A DNA stretch of 7,196 nt, from the NCBI GenBank assembly GCA_005777205.1, contig SXNB01000266.1:1-7196 (forward strand), read 5' to 3'. The notes under the pieces were generated by a model. The model saw nothing but the letters and a program-made list of their open reading frames with translations. It did not search any database and was not told the origin of the DNA. Position numbers and translations under genes: made by a program. Position 1 is the first letter of the stretch, and each line of letters starts with the position of its first letter. The DNA comes from Burkholderiales bacterium (GTDB lineage Bacteria; Pseudomonadota; Gammaproteobacteria; Burkholderiales; SG8-39). Positions 1 through 5,467 of this stretch are shown here, piece by piece.

Positions 1-1
1 C

Positions 2-664
2 GACTCGCGCGGCTTCTACACCAGCCGCACCTTCGGCACCTACGTGCAGGAGGGCTGCGCCATGCTCGCCGAGGGCATCCCCGCGGCGGCGATCGAAAAC
101 GCCGCGCGCCAGGCCGGCATGCCGGTGGGACCGCTGGAGGTGATTGACCAGACGTCCCTGTCGCTCTCCATGCACGTCATGGAACAGACCCTCGCGGACC
201 TGAAGGCAGAGGGCAAGCCGCTGCCGCCGGAGCATCCGGGGCAGAAGGTGATCGTGAAGATGGTGAAGGAACTCAACCGCGCCGGGCGCGCGGCGGGCGG
301 TGGCTTCTACCACTACCCCAAGGACGGCAAGAAGCAGCTCTGGCCGGGCCTGCTGAAGGCGTTTGGCGGCGGCGCGGCCTTCGACCTGCAGGAAATGAAG
401 GACCGCATTCTTTTCCGGCAGGCGATCGAGACTGCGCGCTGCCTGGAAGAACGGGTGCTGGAAACGGTGCACGACGGCAATATCGGGTCCATCTTCGGCA
501 TTGGCTTCCCGGCCTGGACCGGCGGCGCGCTGCAGTTCATCAATTACGTCGGTGTGAAGAAGTTCGTGGAACGTGCCGACGAGCTGGCGAAGAAGCACGG
601 CGAACGCTTCGCGCCGCCCAGGCTGCTGTGCGAAAAGGCGGCGAAAGGCGAGGCGCTGGGTTGA
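2..664 (+). CDS. 3-hydroxyacyl-CoA dehydrogenase / fatty acid oxidation complex alpha subunit, C-terminal part (5' end outside window)
   Basis: This is the C-terminal part (about 220 residues) of a FadB/FadJ-type multifunctional beta-oxidation protein, which hydrates enoyl-CoA and oxidises 3-hydroxyacyl-CoA with NAD in the cytoplasm. The reading frame is open from base 2 and begins DSRGFYTSRTFGTYVQEG, so the true start lies upstream. Visible landmarks of the 3HCDH C-terminal repeats are RGFY...R near the start, the MPVGPLEVIDQ stretch, GGGFYHYP in the linker between the two repeats, and a second-repeat signature GSIFGIGFPAWTGGALQFI about 60 residues before the stop. The preceding Rossmann and crotonase domains are not in the window. 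The frame ends with TGA at 662-664, followed by 69 bp before the toxin-antitoxin pair, with no obvious terminator. Whether it is closer to FadB or FadJ cannot be told from this fragment. Confidence 0.93.
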   Translation, partial: DSRGFYTSRTFGTYVQEGCAMLAEGIPAAAIENAARQAGMPVGPLEVIDQTSLSLSMHVMEQTLADLKAEGKPLPPEHPGQKVIVKMVKELNRAGRAAGGGFYHYPKDGKKQLWPGLLKAFGGGAAFDLQEMKDRILFRQAIETARCLEERVLETVHDGNIGSIFGIGFPAWTGGALQFINYVGVKKFVERADELAKKHGERFAPPRLLCEKAAKGEALG

Positions 665-733
665 AAGGCGGCCGCTTGAGGTCGGGCAAGCGCTCTGCCA
701 GGACTGTCAGACGTTGTCATACAGGAGATCGGC

Positions 734-946
734 GTGCTGGCACTGCGGATTGAAAAGGCGCTGGAGCGCAAGGTTGCGGCGCTCGCCAAGGTGAGCGGGC
801 GCTCCCAAAGCGAGGTCGTGCGCGAGGCGATCGTGCGCCTGGTGGAGGATGCCGAGGACCTCGAGCATGCGAAGCGGGCCCTGAAGCAGATGCGGTCTGC
901 GAAGCCCCTGCGGCAACTGAGGAAGGAGCTTAGGCTGGACCGTTGA
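734..946 (+). CDS. RelB/CopG-like ribbon-helix-helix antitoxin
   Basis: A 70-residue protein that should neutralise the toxin encoded next to it and bind operator DNA as a dimer. Residues 1-6 (LALRI) form the expected DNA-contacting beta strand. KALERKVAALAKVSGRSQSEVVREAIVRLVED (8-39) has the two-helix RHH pattern with the SGRSQSE turn. The charged C-terminus (40-70, ending KELRLDR) is the usual toxin-binding tail. The start is GTG at 734, chosen because AGGAG lies at 723-727, 6 nt upstream, and because family members begin with this strand. The stop at 944-946 is one base from the toxin GTG, which implies co-transcription and coupled translation. Like other antitoxins of this class it probably autorepresses from the 69-bp upstream gap. 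The near-symmetric CTGT...ACAG around 705-725 could be the operator, but this is weak. Confidence 0.85.
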   Translation: MLALRIEKALERKVAALAKVSGRSQSEVVREAIVRLVEDAEDLEHAKRALKQMRSAKPLRQLRKELRLDR

Positions 947-947
947 G

Positions 948-1271
948 GTGGGCGATGCTGCAGAACGCCAGTTCCGCAAGCTCGACCCGCAGGTGAGCCG
1001 GCGCAGCCTGGACTGGCTCGACGATCGCATCGAGGGCTGCAAGAATCCGCGGCATTTCGGCGAGGCGCTCAAAGGCGGACGCGCCGGCCTCTGGCGCTAC
1101 CGTGTCGGCGACTATCGCGTGATCTGCGAGATCCAGGACCGGCGCCTTGTGGTGCTGGCGATCCCCGTGGGCTATCGGCGTGAGGTCTACCGCTGGGCGG
1201 GCACTAGTCCTTCCGCCCACCCAGCACCAGCACGTTCCCCGCAATGGACACCGCGACGCCCGCCGCGGTGA
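948..1271 (+). CDS. RelE/ParE-superfamily toxin with unusual ends
   Basis: Type II toxin partner of the upstream RHH protein. RelE relatives cleave mRNA on the ribosome and ParE relatives poison gyrase; this one looks RelE-like. Core motifs are AERQFRKLDPQV (5-16), ALKGGRAGLWRYRVGDYRV (40-58) and VGYRREVYR (74-82), which contain the conserved basic and tyrosine residues expected in the active site. Two oddities stand out. First, the frame is open upstream of GTG 948 and encodes WTVEVGD, matching the usual first beta strand, and an AAGGAG at 923-928 is spaced for a start near 935, yet no ATG/GTG/TTG is there; starting at GTG 948 drops that strand. Second, homologues end at about residue 82, whereas this frame runs 25 residues further through the 3' end of the convergent permease gene. 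The toxin may therefore be inactive or translated from an odd start. Confidence 0.78.
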   Translation: MGDAAERQFRKLDPQVSRRSLDWLDDRIEGCKNPRHFGEALKGGRAGLWRYRVGDYRVICEIQDRRLVVLAIPVGYRREVYRWAGTSPSAHPAPARSPQWTPRRPPR

Positions 1272-2079
1272 GCCAGTGCCAGGCGAAGCCCTCGAAGGCG
1301 GTGGAGACGAAGAGCGCCACCACCGGCGCCATGACCCCGACGTAGGAGGCGCGCGCGACGCCAATGCGGCCCACCAGCGTCAGCCAGCCGGCGAAGGTGA
1401 CCACCGAGCCTAGGATCGCGAGGTAGGCAAGCGACAGCAGGTAAGGCGCGCCCAGGTCGATGGTGTAAGTCCAGCCCATCGCCAGAGCCGCGATCAGCGC
1501 CGCCAAAGCGCCGTAGCCCATGCTCTAGGCCCTGCTCGGCCAACCGTACAGCCCGAGCGCGTGATTGCGATGCGCCATCAGCCCACCGGACATGGACAGC
1601 AGAACGCCCAGCGCGGTGAACAGCGCGCCCAGCAGCACGTCACTGCTGGCGGACACCCCCCTCGCCTCCGGCCAGTAGACGAGCGAAATGCCGAGAATGC
1701 CGAAGGCGGAGCCCAGCGTCATGCGCGGCGTGACCGGCGTGCCGAAGAACAGGCGCATCCCGAGCATGGACAGCAGCGGGCTCGCCGAATACCCGATCGC
1801 GACCAGTCCGAAGGCGACGTGCAGCTCCGCGTGGTAGACGCAGACGTAGCTGATGCCGTACATGGCCACCCCTATGAAGGCAAGGGCCAGGTGGTCCGGC
1901 TTCGAGAAGCGCAGGGACAGCCCGCGCAGCCGGCACCAGGCGGCGATGACCAGCGCCGCGAGCAGGAAGCGGTGGCTGACGCTCACCTCGGGCGCCACGG
2001 TTCCCAGCTGGAAGGTGATCGCGAGCCAGGTCGTGCCCCAGATGAGGACACAGGCGGCGAAGAGGGAAAAATTATTCAA
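1204..2079 (-). pseudogene. EamA/DMT-family permease interrupted by an in-frame amber codon
   Basis: A ten-helix drug/metabolite transporter of the inner membrane with two EamA repeats; its substrate cannot be predicted. Taking TTG at 2079 as start gives MNNFSLFAACVLIWGTTW, the normal family N-terminus, and a 291-codon gene, the usual length; the frame stays open to ATG codons at 2142 and 2157. The first repeat covers roughly codons 5-135, with typical features such as VSHRFLLAALV and GISYVCVYHAELHVAFGLVA. The second runs from about 145 to the end. Codon 185 is TAG (1525-1527 on the plus strand), after LGLYGWPSRA, where relatives have Trp before the MGYGALAAL segment; a single G-to-A change in TGG explains it. 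The frame then continues unbroken to TAG at 1204-1206. An ATG lies two codons after the amber, so a 105-residue downstream product by reinitiation is conceivable. A sequencing error is the main alternative. Confidence 0.85.
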
Positions 2080-2140
2080 GAACGCGCCATGATACGCTGC
2101 GCCGAATTCGACGACCGTCACCGTTCCTCTCGAGGATTCC
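2080..2140. promoter_or_regulatory. Divergent intergenic region between permease and nitronate monooxygenase
   Basis: About 61 bp separate the likely permease start (TTG, minus strand) from the monooxygenase ATG. It must hold the promoter for the rightward gene and probably the leftward one. A locally AT-rich stretch (2069-2079) borders it, and GATAC at 2091-2095 could be part of a rightward -10 element. No clear -35/-10 pair can be assigned. GAGGA at 2132-2136 is the ribosome-binding site of the rightward gene. Confidence 0.3.
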
Positions 2141-3085
2141 ATGTCCCTGCCGCCCATCCTTCAACGCCTGCGTCTGCCGGTGATCTGCGCACCGATGTTC
2201 ATCGCCAGCAATCCCGCCCTGGTGATCGAGCAGTGCAGGGCGGGCGTGGTGGGTTCGTTTCCCGCGTTGAACGCGCGCCCGAAGGAAGCGCTCGATCAGT
2301 GGCTCACCGAAATTGAGCAGGCGTTGGCGGCACATCCGGGCGCCGCGCCTTTCGCGGTGAACCAGATCTGCCATAAATCAAACGACCGCCTCGAGCACGA
2401 CATCGAAGTCTGCATCCGCCACAAGGTGCCGATCACCATCACCAGCCTGCGCGCGCCCAACGACGTGATCCCGAAGATCCACGCCTACGGCGGCATCGTT
2501 CTGCACGCCGTGATCAGCGTGCGCCACGCCGAGAAGGCGCTAGCGGACGGGGTGGATGGGTTGATTCTGGTCTGCGCTGGCGCCGGTGGCCATGCCGGGA
2601 CACTGTCACCCTTCGCGCTCATCGGCGAAGTGCGCCGCTTCTTCGACGGGCCGATCATTCTTTCAGGGGCGATCACCACCGGCGACGCCATCCTCGCGGC
2701 GCAGGCGGCGGGCGCTGACCTCGCCTACATCGGCACGCGCTTTCTCGCCACGCCGGAGGCGAGTGTGCCCGAGCGCTACAAGAAGGAAATCCTGCGAGCC
2801 TCCGCTTCGGACATTGTCTACACCGATCTCTTCTCCGGCGTGCACGGCAACTACCTGAAGCACAGCGTGGTCGCCGCCGGCTTCGACCCGCTCAACTTGC
2901 CCAAGTCCGACCCGAGCAAGATGAATTTCGGCACCGCCGGCGGCGCCGAGAAGAAGGTCTGGCGCGACATCTGGAGCGCGGGCCAGGGCGTCGGTCAGAT
3001 CGACAACGTGGCGCCGGCGGCGCAGGCGGTGGACAAGCTCGCCGCCGAATACCTTGCCGCGCGCCGGCGGTTGCTGGTCAACTGA
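2141..3085 (+). CDS. Nitronate monooxygenase family flavoprotein (2-nitropropane dioxygenase-like)
   Basis: A 314-residue FMN-dependent TIM-barrel enzyme. The family oxidises alkyl nitronates such as propionate-3-nitronate to carbonyl products and nitrite in the cytoplasm, and some members have other or unknown substrates. The N-terminus LRLPVICAPMFIASNPALV (10-28) is the usual first barrel strand. QICHKS (75-80) is the FMN-contacting region after strand 3. AGAGGHAGT (146-154) contains the GGHxG motif with the presumed catalytic base His151. ILSGAITTGD (173-182) plus AAGADLAYIGTRFLAT (189-204) form the phosphate-binding half, and the C-terminal cap includes the conserved WSAGQGVG. The length is normal and no break is seen. 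The start ATG follows GAGGA with 4 nt spacing. The hydratase gene lies 50 bp downstream on the same strand, so the two may be co-transcribed; that pairing hints at a role in acyl-CoA or nitroacid catabolism, which is inference. Confidence 0.92.
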   Translation: MSLPPILQRLRLPVICAPMFIASNPALVIEQCRAGVVGSFPALNARPKEALDQWLTEIEQALAAHPGAAPFAVNQICHKSNDRLEHDIEVCIRHKVPITITSLRAPNDVIPKIHAYGGIVLHAVISVRHAEKALADGVDGLILVCAGAGGHAGTLSPFALIGEVRRFFDGPIILSGAITTGDAILAAQAAGADLAYIGTRFLATPEASVPERYKKEILRASASDIVYTDLFSGVHGNYLKHSVVAAGFDPLNLPKSDPSKMNFGTAGGAEKKVWRDIWSAGQGVGQIDNVAPAAQAVDKLAAEYLAARRRLLVN

Positions 3086-3091
3086 AATCAT

Positions 3092-3116
3092 GAAATCAGG
3101 GACAGACCACGATTTC
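3092..3116. repeat. Small imperfect palindromic repeat between the monooxygenase and hydratase genes
   Basis: GAAATC at 3092-3097 and GATTTC at 3111-3116 are perfect inverted copies enclosing AGGGACAGACCAC. A further TGAAATCA precedes it at 3083-3090. Strings resembling GGGACAGACCACG flanked by AAATC/GATTT are, as I recall them, dispersed in betaproteobacterial genomes next to REP-associated (Y1) transposase genes. Membership of such a family is inferred from memory only. The element sits just upstream of the hydratase start. Confidence 0.45.
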
Positions 3117-3135
3117 CTGCTTGGGCAGCTGGCAA

Positions 3136-3930
3136 ATGTTGCCGATCGGTAATATTTTGCAGCTGGAGCGGCGCGGGTCCGCGGTCTGGCTCTGGCTCAA
3201 TCGCCCCGAACTGCGTAACGCGCTGAACGCAGAGATGCAGGACGCGCTGGCCAAGGCCCTGGACGAACTGGAGCGAGACGAGATCGCGCGCACGCTGGTG
3301 CTCGCCGGGTGCGGCCAGGCCTTCTGCGCGGGCGGCGACCTGTCGCGCATGGGGCAGGCTGCGAAGATGACCAAGGCGAAGTCAAAGGCCGAGGCAGGAC
3401 GCTTCGCAAAGCTGCTCTACCGCATGCACACCTACCCCAAGCCGCTCATCGCTCGCGTGCACGGCCCGGCATTCGCCGGTGGTATGGGGCTCGTTGCGGC
3501 CTGTGATTTGGTGATTGCCTCGGAGGAGGCGGAATTCTGCCTGCCGGAAGTGAAGATCGGCCTCCTTCCGGCCATGATCAGTCCCTACCTCGTGCGGTCC
3601 ATGGGCGAGCAGCAGGCGCGACGCTACGTCCTCACCGGAGAGCGGCTGGAGGCGAAGGAGGCGCACCGCATCGGCTTCGTTCATGAGTGCGTCGCGGCGG
3701 CGGAGTTGGACGCGAGGGTCGAGAAGCTTGCAACGCTGCTCGCGCAGGCTGGACCCCTGGCACTGGCGCGCTCAAAGAAGCTGCTGGCAAAGGTGGGTAA
3801 GGCCGCGATCTCGCCGAAACTGGCGGCGCATACCGCCGCGGTGCTGGCCGACGTGCGCGCTGGCGAAGAGGCGCGTGAAGGCATCCGTTCCTTCCTGGAG
3901 AAGCGCCGTCCCGCTTGGAGCCGCGGGTGA
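3136..3930 (+). CDS. Enoyl-CoA hydratase/isomerase family protein (methylglutaconyl-CoA hydratase-like)
   Basis: A 264-residue crotonase-fold enzyme predicted to act on an acyl-CoA in fatty-acid or branched-chain amino-acid breakdown. LNRPELRNALN (21-31), GQAFCAGGDL (60-69) and HGPAFAGGMGLVAACDL (109-125) supply the CoA-binding and oxyanion-hole motifs. In the second, the Glu of rat mitochondrial hydratase (GGGCEL, Glu144) is Gly (GGMGL). The other catalytic Glu (Glu164 in rat) is kept in LPEVKIGLLP, residue 138. The block KIGLLPAMISPYLVRSMGEQQARRYVLTGER is typical of LiuC/AtuE-like methylglutaconyl or related hydratases, which naturally have this pattern, so the enzyme is probably active. 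The start is uncertain: ATG 3136 is preferred, with TTG 3121 and TTG 3157 also in frame and no strong SD. ATG 3136 lies in the loop of GGCAA-ATG-TTGCC (3131-3143), which could dampen initiation. Confidence 0.9.
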   Translation: MLPIGNILQLERRGSAVWLWLNRPELRNALNAEMQDALAKALDELERDEIARTLVLAGCGQAFCAGGDLSRMGQAAKMTKAKSKAEAGRFAKLLYRMHTYPKPLIARVHGPAFAGGMGLVAACDLVIASEEAEFCLPEVKIGLLPAMISPYLVRSMGEQQARRYVLTGERLEAKEAHRIGFVHECVAAAELDARVEKLATLLAQAGPLALARSKKLLAKVGKAAISPKLAAHTAAVLADVRAGEEAREGIRSFLEKRRPAWSRG

Positions 3931-4219
3931 TCGCGCGCGCTGCTGCTCACCGTGGCGGGCGCATTGCTGTGCGCGGGCATTTACTCGGCAACCCTGCGCG
4001 GACTCGCCGACGCCGATAGCACGCAAGCCCGGCTGCTGGTCGGCCTACCGGCGCTGGGCGCGCCAGCGCCTCGCGCTGAGCGTGTGCCCGGCGCGCTGGC
4101 GTACCTGCTCGAGGCCCTGCGCCTGGAGCCCGACAATTCGCACTTCGTAGAGCAGTTCGCGCGCATGCGGCCCGGGCCCGCCCTACGTCTGGGCCGACCT
4201 TGCGCGCGTCAAGCTGCGC
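3927..4219 (+). pseudogene. Remnant of an unidentified gene: hydrophobic N-terminus plus TPR-like stretch
   Basis: Immediately after the hydratase stop there is protein-like sequence in more than one frame. GTG 3927 overlaps the stop as GTGA, the usual layout of a translationally coupled gene, and begins MIAR. A shift of frame in the GC-repeat run around 3932-3939 then gives ARALLLTVAGALLCAGIYSA, a single hydrophobic helix. This is followed by a polar region and LLEALRLEPDNSHFVEQFARM, which resembles a TPR helix pair. Around 4165-4175 the sensible reading moves again, to PGPPYVWADLARVKL, which looks like the next TPR helix. At about 4211-4219 that sequence passes without a gap into transposase sequence. 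The original product was perhaps a membrane-anchored TPR protein of the kind found with polysaccharide polymerases, but I cannot identify it. It is non-functional as it stands. Confidence 0.5.
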
Positions 4220-4510
4220 ATGGACCACGGCACGCAATATACCGCTGAGAACTTCCTCAACCAGGTCAAGTTCTGGGGCATCGCGCCAAGCTTTCCCTTG
4301 GTCCCCGAACCGCAGACCCAAGGTGTTGCCGAACGGTTCAACAGGACGCTCAAGGAACAGGTGTTCCATGGCCGCGTATTCAAGAACCTTTTAGAAGTTT
4401 GTGTCGCCGTGGCCGAGTTCAAAGAGCGCTACAATCCTTAACCGCCTCAAAAAATGGGCTTCAAGGCACCCCTTGAAGTCCACCAAGCTTATGCCACGCA
4501 AAAAGCGGCC
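4208..4510 (+). pseudogene. 3' half of an rve/DDE (IS3- or IS481-like) transposase
   Basis: The frame gives VKLRMDHGTQYTAENFLNQ, then VKFWGIAPSFPLVPEPQTQ, GVAERFNRTLKEQVFHGRVF and KNLLEVCVAVAEFKERYN, the C-terminal half of an rve-fold integrase. The second catalytic Asp (DHGTQY) and the catalytic Glu (GVAERFN) are present. The first Asp and the DNA-binding N-terminus are missing, cut away at about 4208-4219 where a different gene is joined. A TAA at 4439-4441 interrupts the frame just after ERYNP. The same frame resumes with QKMGFKAPLEVHQAYATQKAA, which is the normal end of this transposase type, so the stop replaced residues at or next to a conserved Trp. No terminal inverted repeats can be assigned. 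It cannot make an active transposase. Confidence 0.82.
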
Positions 4511-4686
4511 TCAGTTGCAAAAGCGTGTCCAGACAATTGGAGTCGGTACAGGCATTGTTGTTGGCGCAGCTGCAGCCTTGGACGCGTCAATCCTGCTGAG
4601 CTTGTCGGTCGGCTCAAACTAAAATCGAAGATAAAGCCGTTTTTTCTGTTAAGGCATTGGCGCGGATGAATATTTTGATGGCTCTG
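4511..4686. other. Non-coding stretch between two IS remnants
   Basis: This region holds no supportable gene. It probably includes the outer end of the upstream transposase remnant. CGGCT (4610-4614) and AGCCG (4635-4639) could pair ahead of six T residues (4640-4645), but the stem is only 5 bp with a 20-nt loop, so it is a poor terminator candidate. Confidence 0.4.
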
Positions 4687-4714
4687 CAGGAAGTCTTGTG
4701 GGTGATTTGGGGGG
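4687..4714 (+). repeat. Left terminal inverted repeat of the ISL3-like element
   Basis: Begins CAGGAAGTCTTGTGGGTGAT. It matches the reverse complement of 5199-5226 at 23 of 28 positions by hand alignment, including blocks CAGGAAGTC and TGTGGGT. Confidence 0.75.
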
Positions 4715-4718
4715 CATT

Positions 4719-5075
4719 TTAGATGGCTGGCAGCATGCATGTGAGCACTTTGAGGCAAAGGTATTCCTGGTCGCGCAGTCCGTATGCACGGCCCTGGATG
4801 ACGCGGATCTTGTTGTTGAGTCCTTCAACGAATCCGAGCGAGACCTTATATTCGGGCTTGCAGTGGGCGGCGATCCCAGCCCAATGACGCTCAATCATTT
4901 TGGCGAACTTCTGGTAGGGCGCAAGCGGCTGCCATTTCAGGCTCGTCCGCCAGTTCTCGAAGAAGCGCCGCGCCCAACCTTCGGTGTCGTAGTCCCAGAG
5001 CTAGCCGAAGGCTTCCTTGAGCCGGCAAGCCCGGTTGAGCCGGTTGTTGGCCGCGAGCAATTTCACCTGGGGAAG
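4719..5075 (-). pseudogene. ISL3-family transposase, C-terminal fragment with internal amber codon
   Basis: Read on the minus strand from 5075 the frame gives LPQVKLLAANNRLNRACRLK then EAFG, a TAG stop (5001-5003 on the plus strand), LWDYDTEGWARRFFENWR, TSLKWQPLAPYQKFAK and then MIERHWAGIAAHCKPEYKVS, LGFVEGLNNKIRVIQGRAYG, LRDQEYLCLKVLTCMLPAI and TAA at 4719-4721. The block GFVEGLNNKIRVIQ...YGLRD.EYL.LK is the hallmark C-terminus of DDE_Tnp_ISL3 proteins and contains the last catalytic Glu (FVEGLN). The amber occupies a position that I expect to be Gln (FGQLWDY), a one-base C-to-T change in CAG. The DNA-binding N-terminus and the earlier catalytic Asp residues are missing upstream. An ATG at 4898 could yield a 59-residue piece, which has no likely function. 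Confidence 0.85.
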
Positions 5076-5198
5076 GCGTATCCATCCCACAGCCGCCGCT
5101 GTCGCTTCGCTGGTTTGGCGATCCCGAAATCATCGCAGTTGCAAGCTCTCTCGGAAACCGGAGAAAACGTTCACCCACATGGACCTCTAGGCGATTTA

Positions 5199-5226
5199 CC
5201 CCTGAATTTACCCACACGACTTCCTG
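5199..5226 (-). repeat. Right terminal inverted repeat of the ISL3-like element
   Basis: Read on the minus strand it begins CAGGAAGTCGTGTGGGTAAA, the partner of 4687-4714. Its preservation with the deleted interior makes a mini-element that could in principle be mobilised by a related transposase in trans. Confidence 0.75.
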
Positions 5227-5393
5227 ATTGGACTGAGGCTACAGCTCGGGATTTAAAAGCTGCTCTAGTCAAGAAACAGGATTCGCTTATTGTCGGGTTA
5301 TCGTATTTGAATAATCTGAATGCTGACAATCTCTTAGACATAAATGCACTGCATGCCGATTTTTCCTGCGTAAAAAAGCTGTGCTGTGCTTAG
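5227..5393 (+). other. Possible 3' fragment of an unidentified gene
   Basis: Right outside the IS end a plus-strand frame stays open to TAG at 5391-5393. It encodes a hydrophilic, helix-like tail (DWTEATARDLKAALVKKQ ... NADNLLDINALHADF). There is no start codon with an SD in this stretch. The DNA is AT-richer than the IS. It may be the tail of a gene cut by the insertion, or chance. I do not recognise it. Confidence 0.2.
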
Positions 5394-5425
5394 ATTAAAA
5401 ATGCCGGTCGCTGTGTCTCATAACA

Positions 5426-5432
5426 GTTAGGC
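5426..5432 (+). other. GTTAGGC core-like site (candidate attI/attC recombination site)
   Basis: GTTAGGC fits the GTTRRRY core at which integron integrases cut between G and TT. The preceding bases TCGCTGTGTCTCATAACA loosely resemble the end of class 1 attI (TCGCCCTAAAACAAA before GTTAGGC). The PAS gene ATG lies 42 nt downstream, a usual cassette leader length. No integrase gene is in the window, and a 7-base match alone is weak. Confidence 0.35.
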
Positions 5433-5467
5433 CGCCGGTGACGCTTTCTAACCAAGGAGAACCTAGA

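Larger units (their letters stand above)
4687..5226 (-). mobile_element. Internally deleted ISL3-like insertion sequence
   Basis: A 540-bp element bounded by inverted repeats at 4687-4714 and 5199-5226. It encloses the C-terminal part of an ISL3-type transposase on the minus strand. Complete members of that family are well over 1 kb, so the centre and the 5' part of the gene are gone. Sequence of the terminal type TGTGGGT(G/A)A also occurs at an inner site (5172-5180 on the complementary strand), as expected for subterminal transposase-binding sites or a scar of deletion. No target-site duplication is seen at the edges as I place them. Confidence 0.7.

Noticed and set aside
1561..2316. Plus-strand open frame of 251 codons rich in Arg, Gln and Gly
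   Set aside because: It lies antisense to the permease and has the skewed composition of a GC-rich shadow frame.
4401..4622. Frame encoding a Gly/Ala-rich hydrophobic stretch (GVGTGIVVGAAAALDASILL)
   Set aside because: It overlaps the transposase tail in another frame, has no SD, and follows no recognisable pattern; probably chance.
4610..4645. Possible rho-independent terminator (CGGCT...AGCCG followed by six T)
   Set aside because: A 5-bp stem with a 20-nt loop is too weak, and no intact gene ends upstream.
1525..5003. Amber codons inside both the permease (1525-1527) and the ISL3 transposase (5001-5003) suggested TAG recoding
   Set aside because: The permease frame itself ends at TAG 1204-1206 right at the normal family end, and the transposase is already a fragment, so ordinary nonsense mutations explain both.
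4698..5393. Long plus-strand open frame of about 230 codons
   Set aside because: Most of it is antisense to the ISL3 transposase fragment, whose minus-strand translation clearly matches its family; only the last part beyond 5227 is listed, as a weak fragment.
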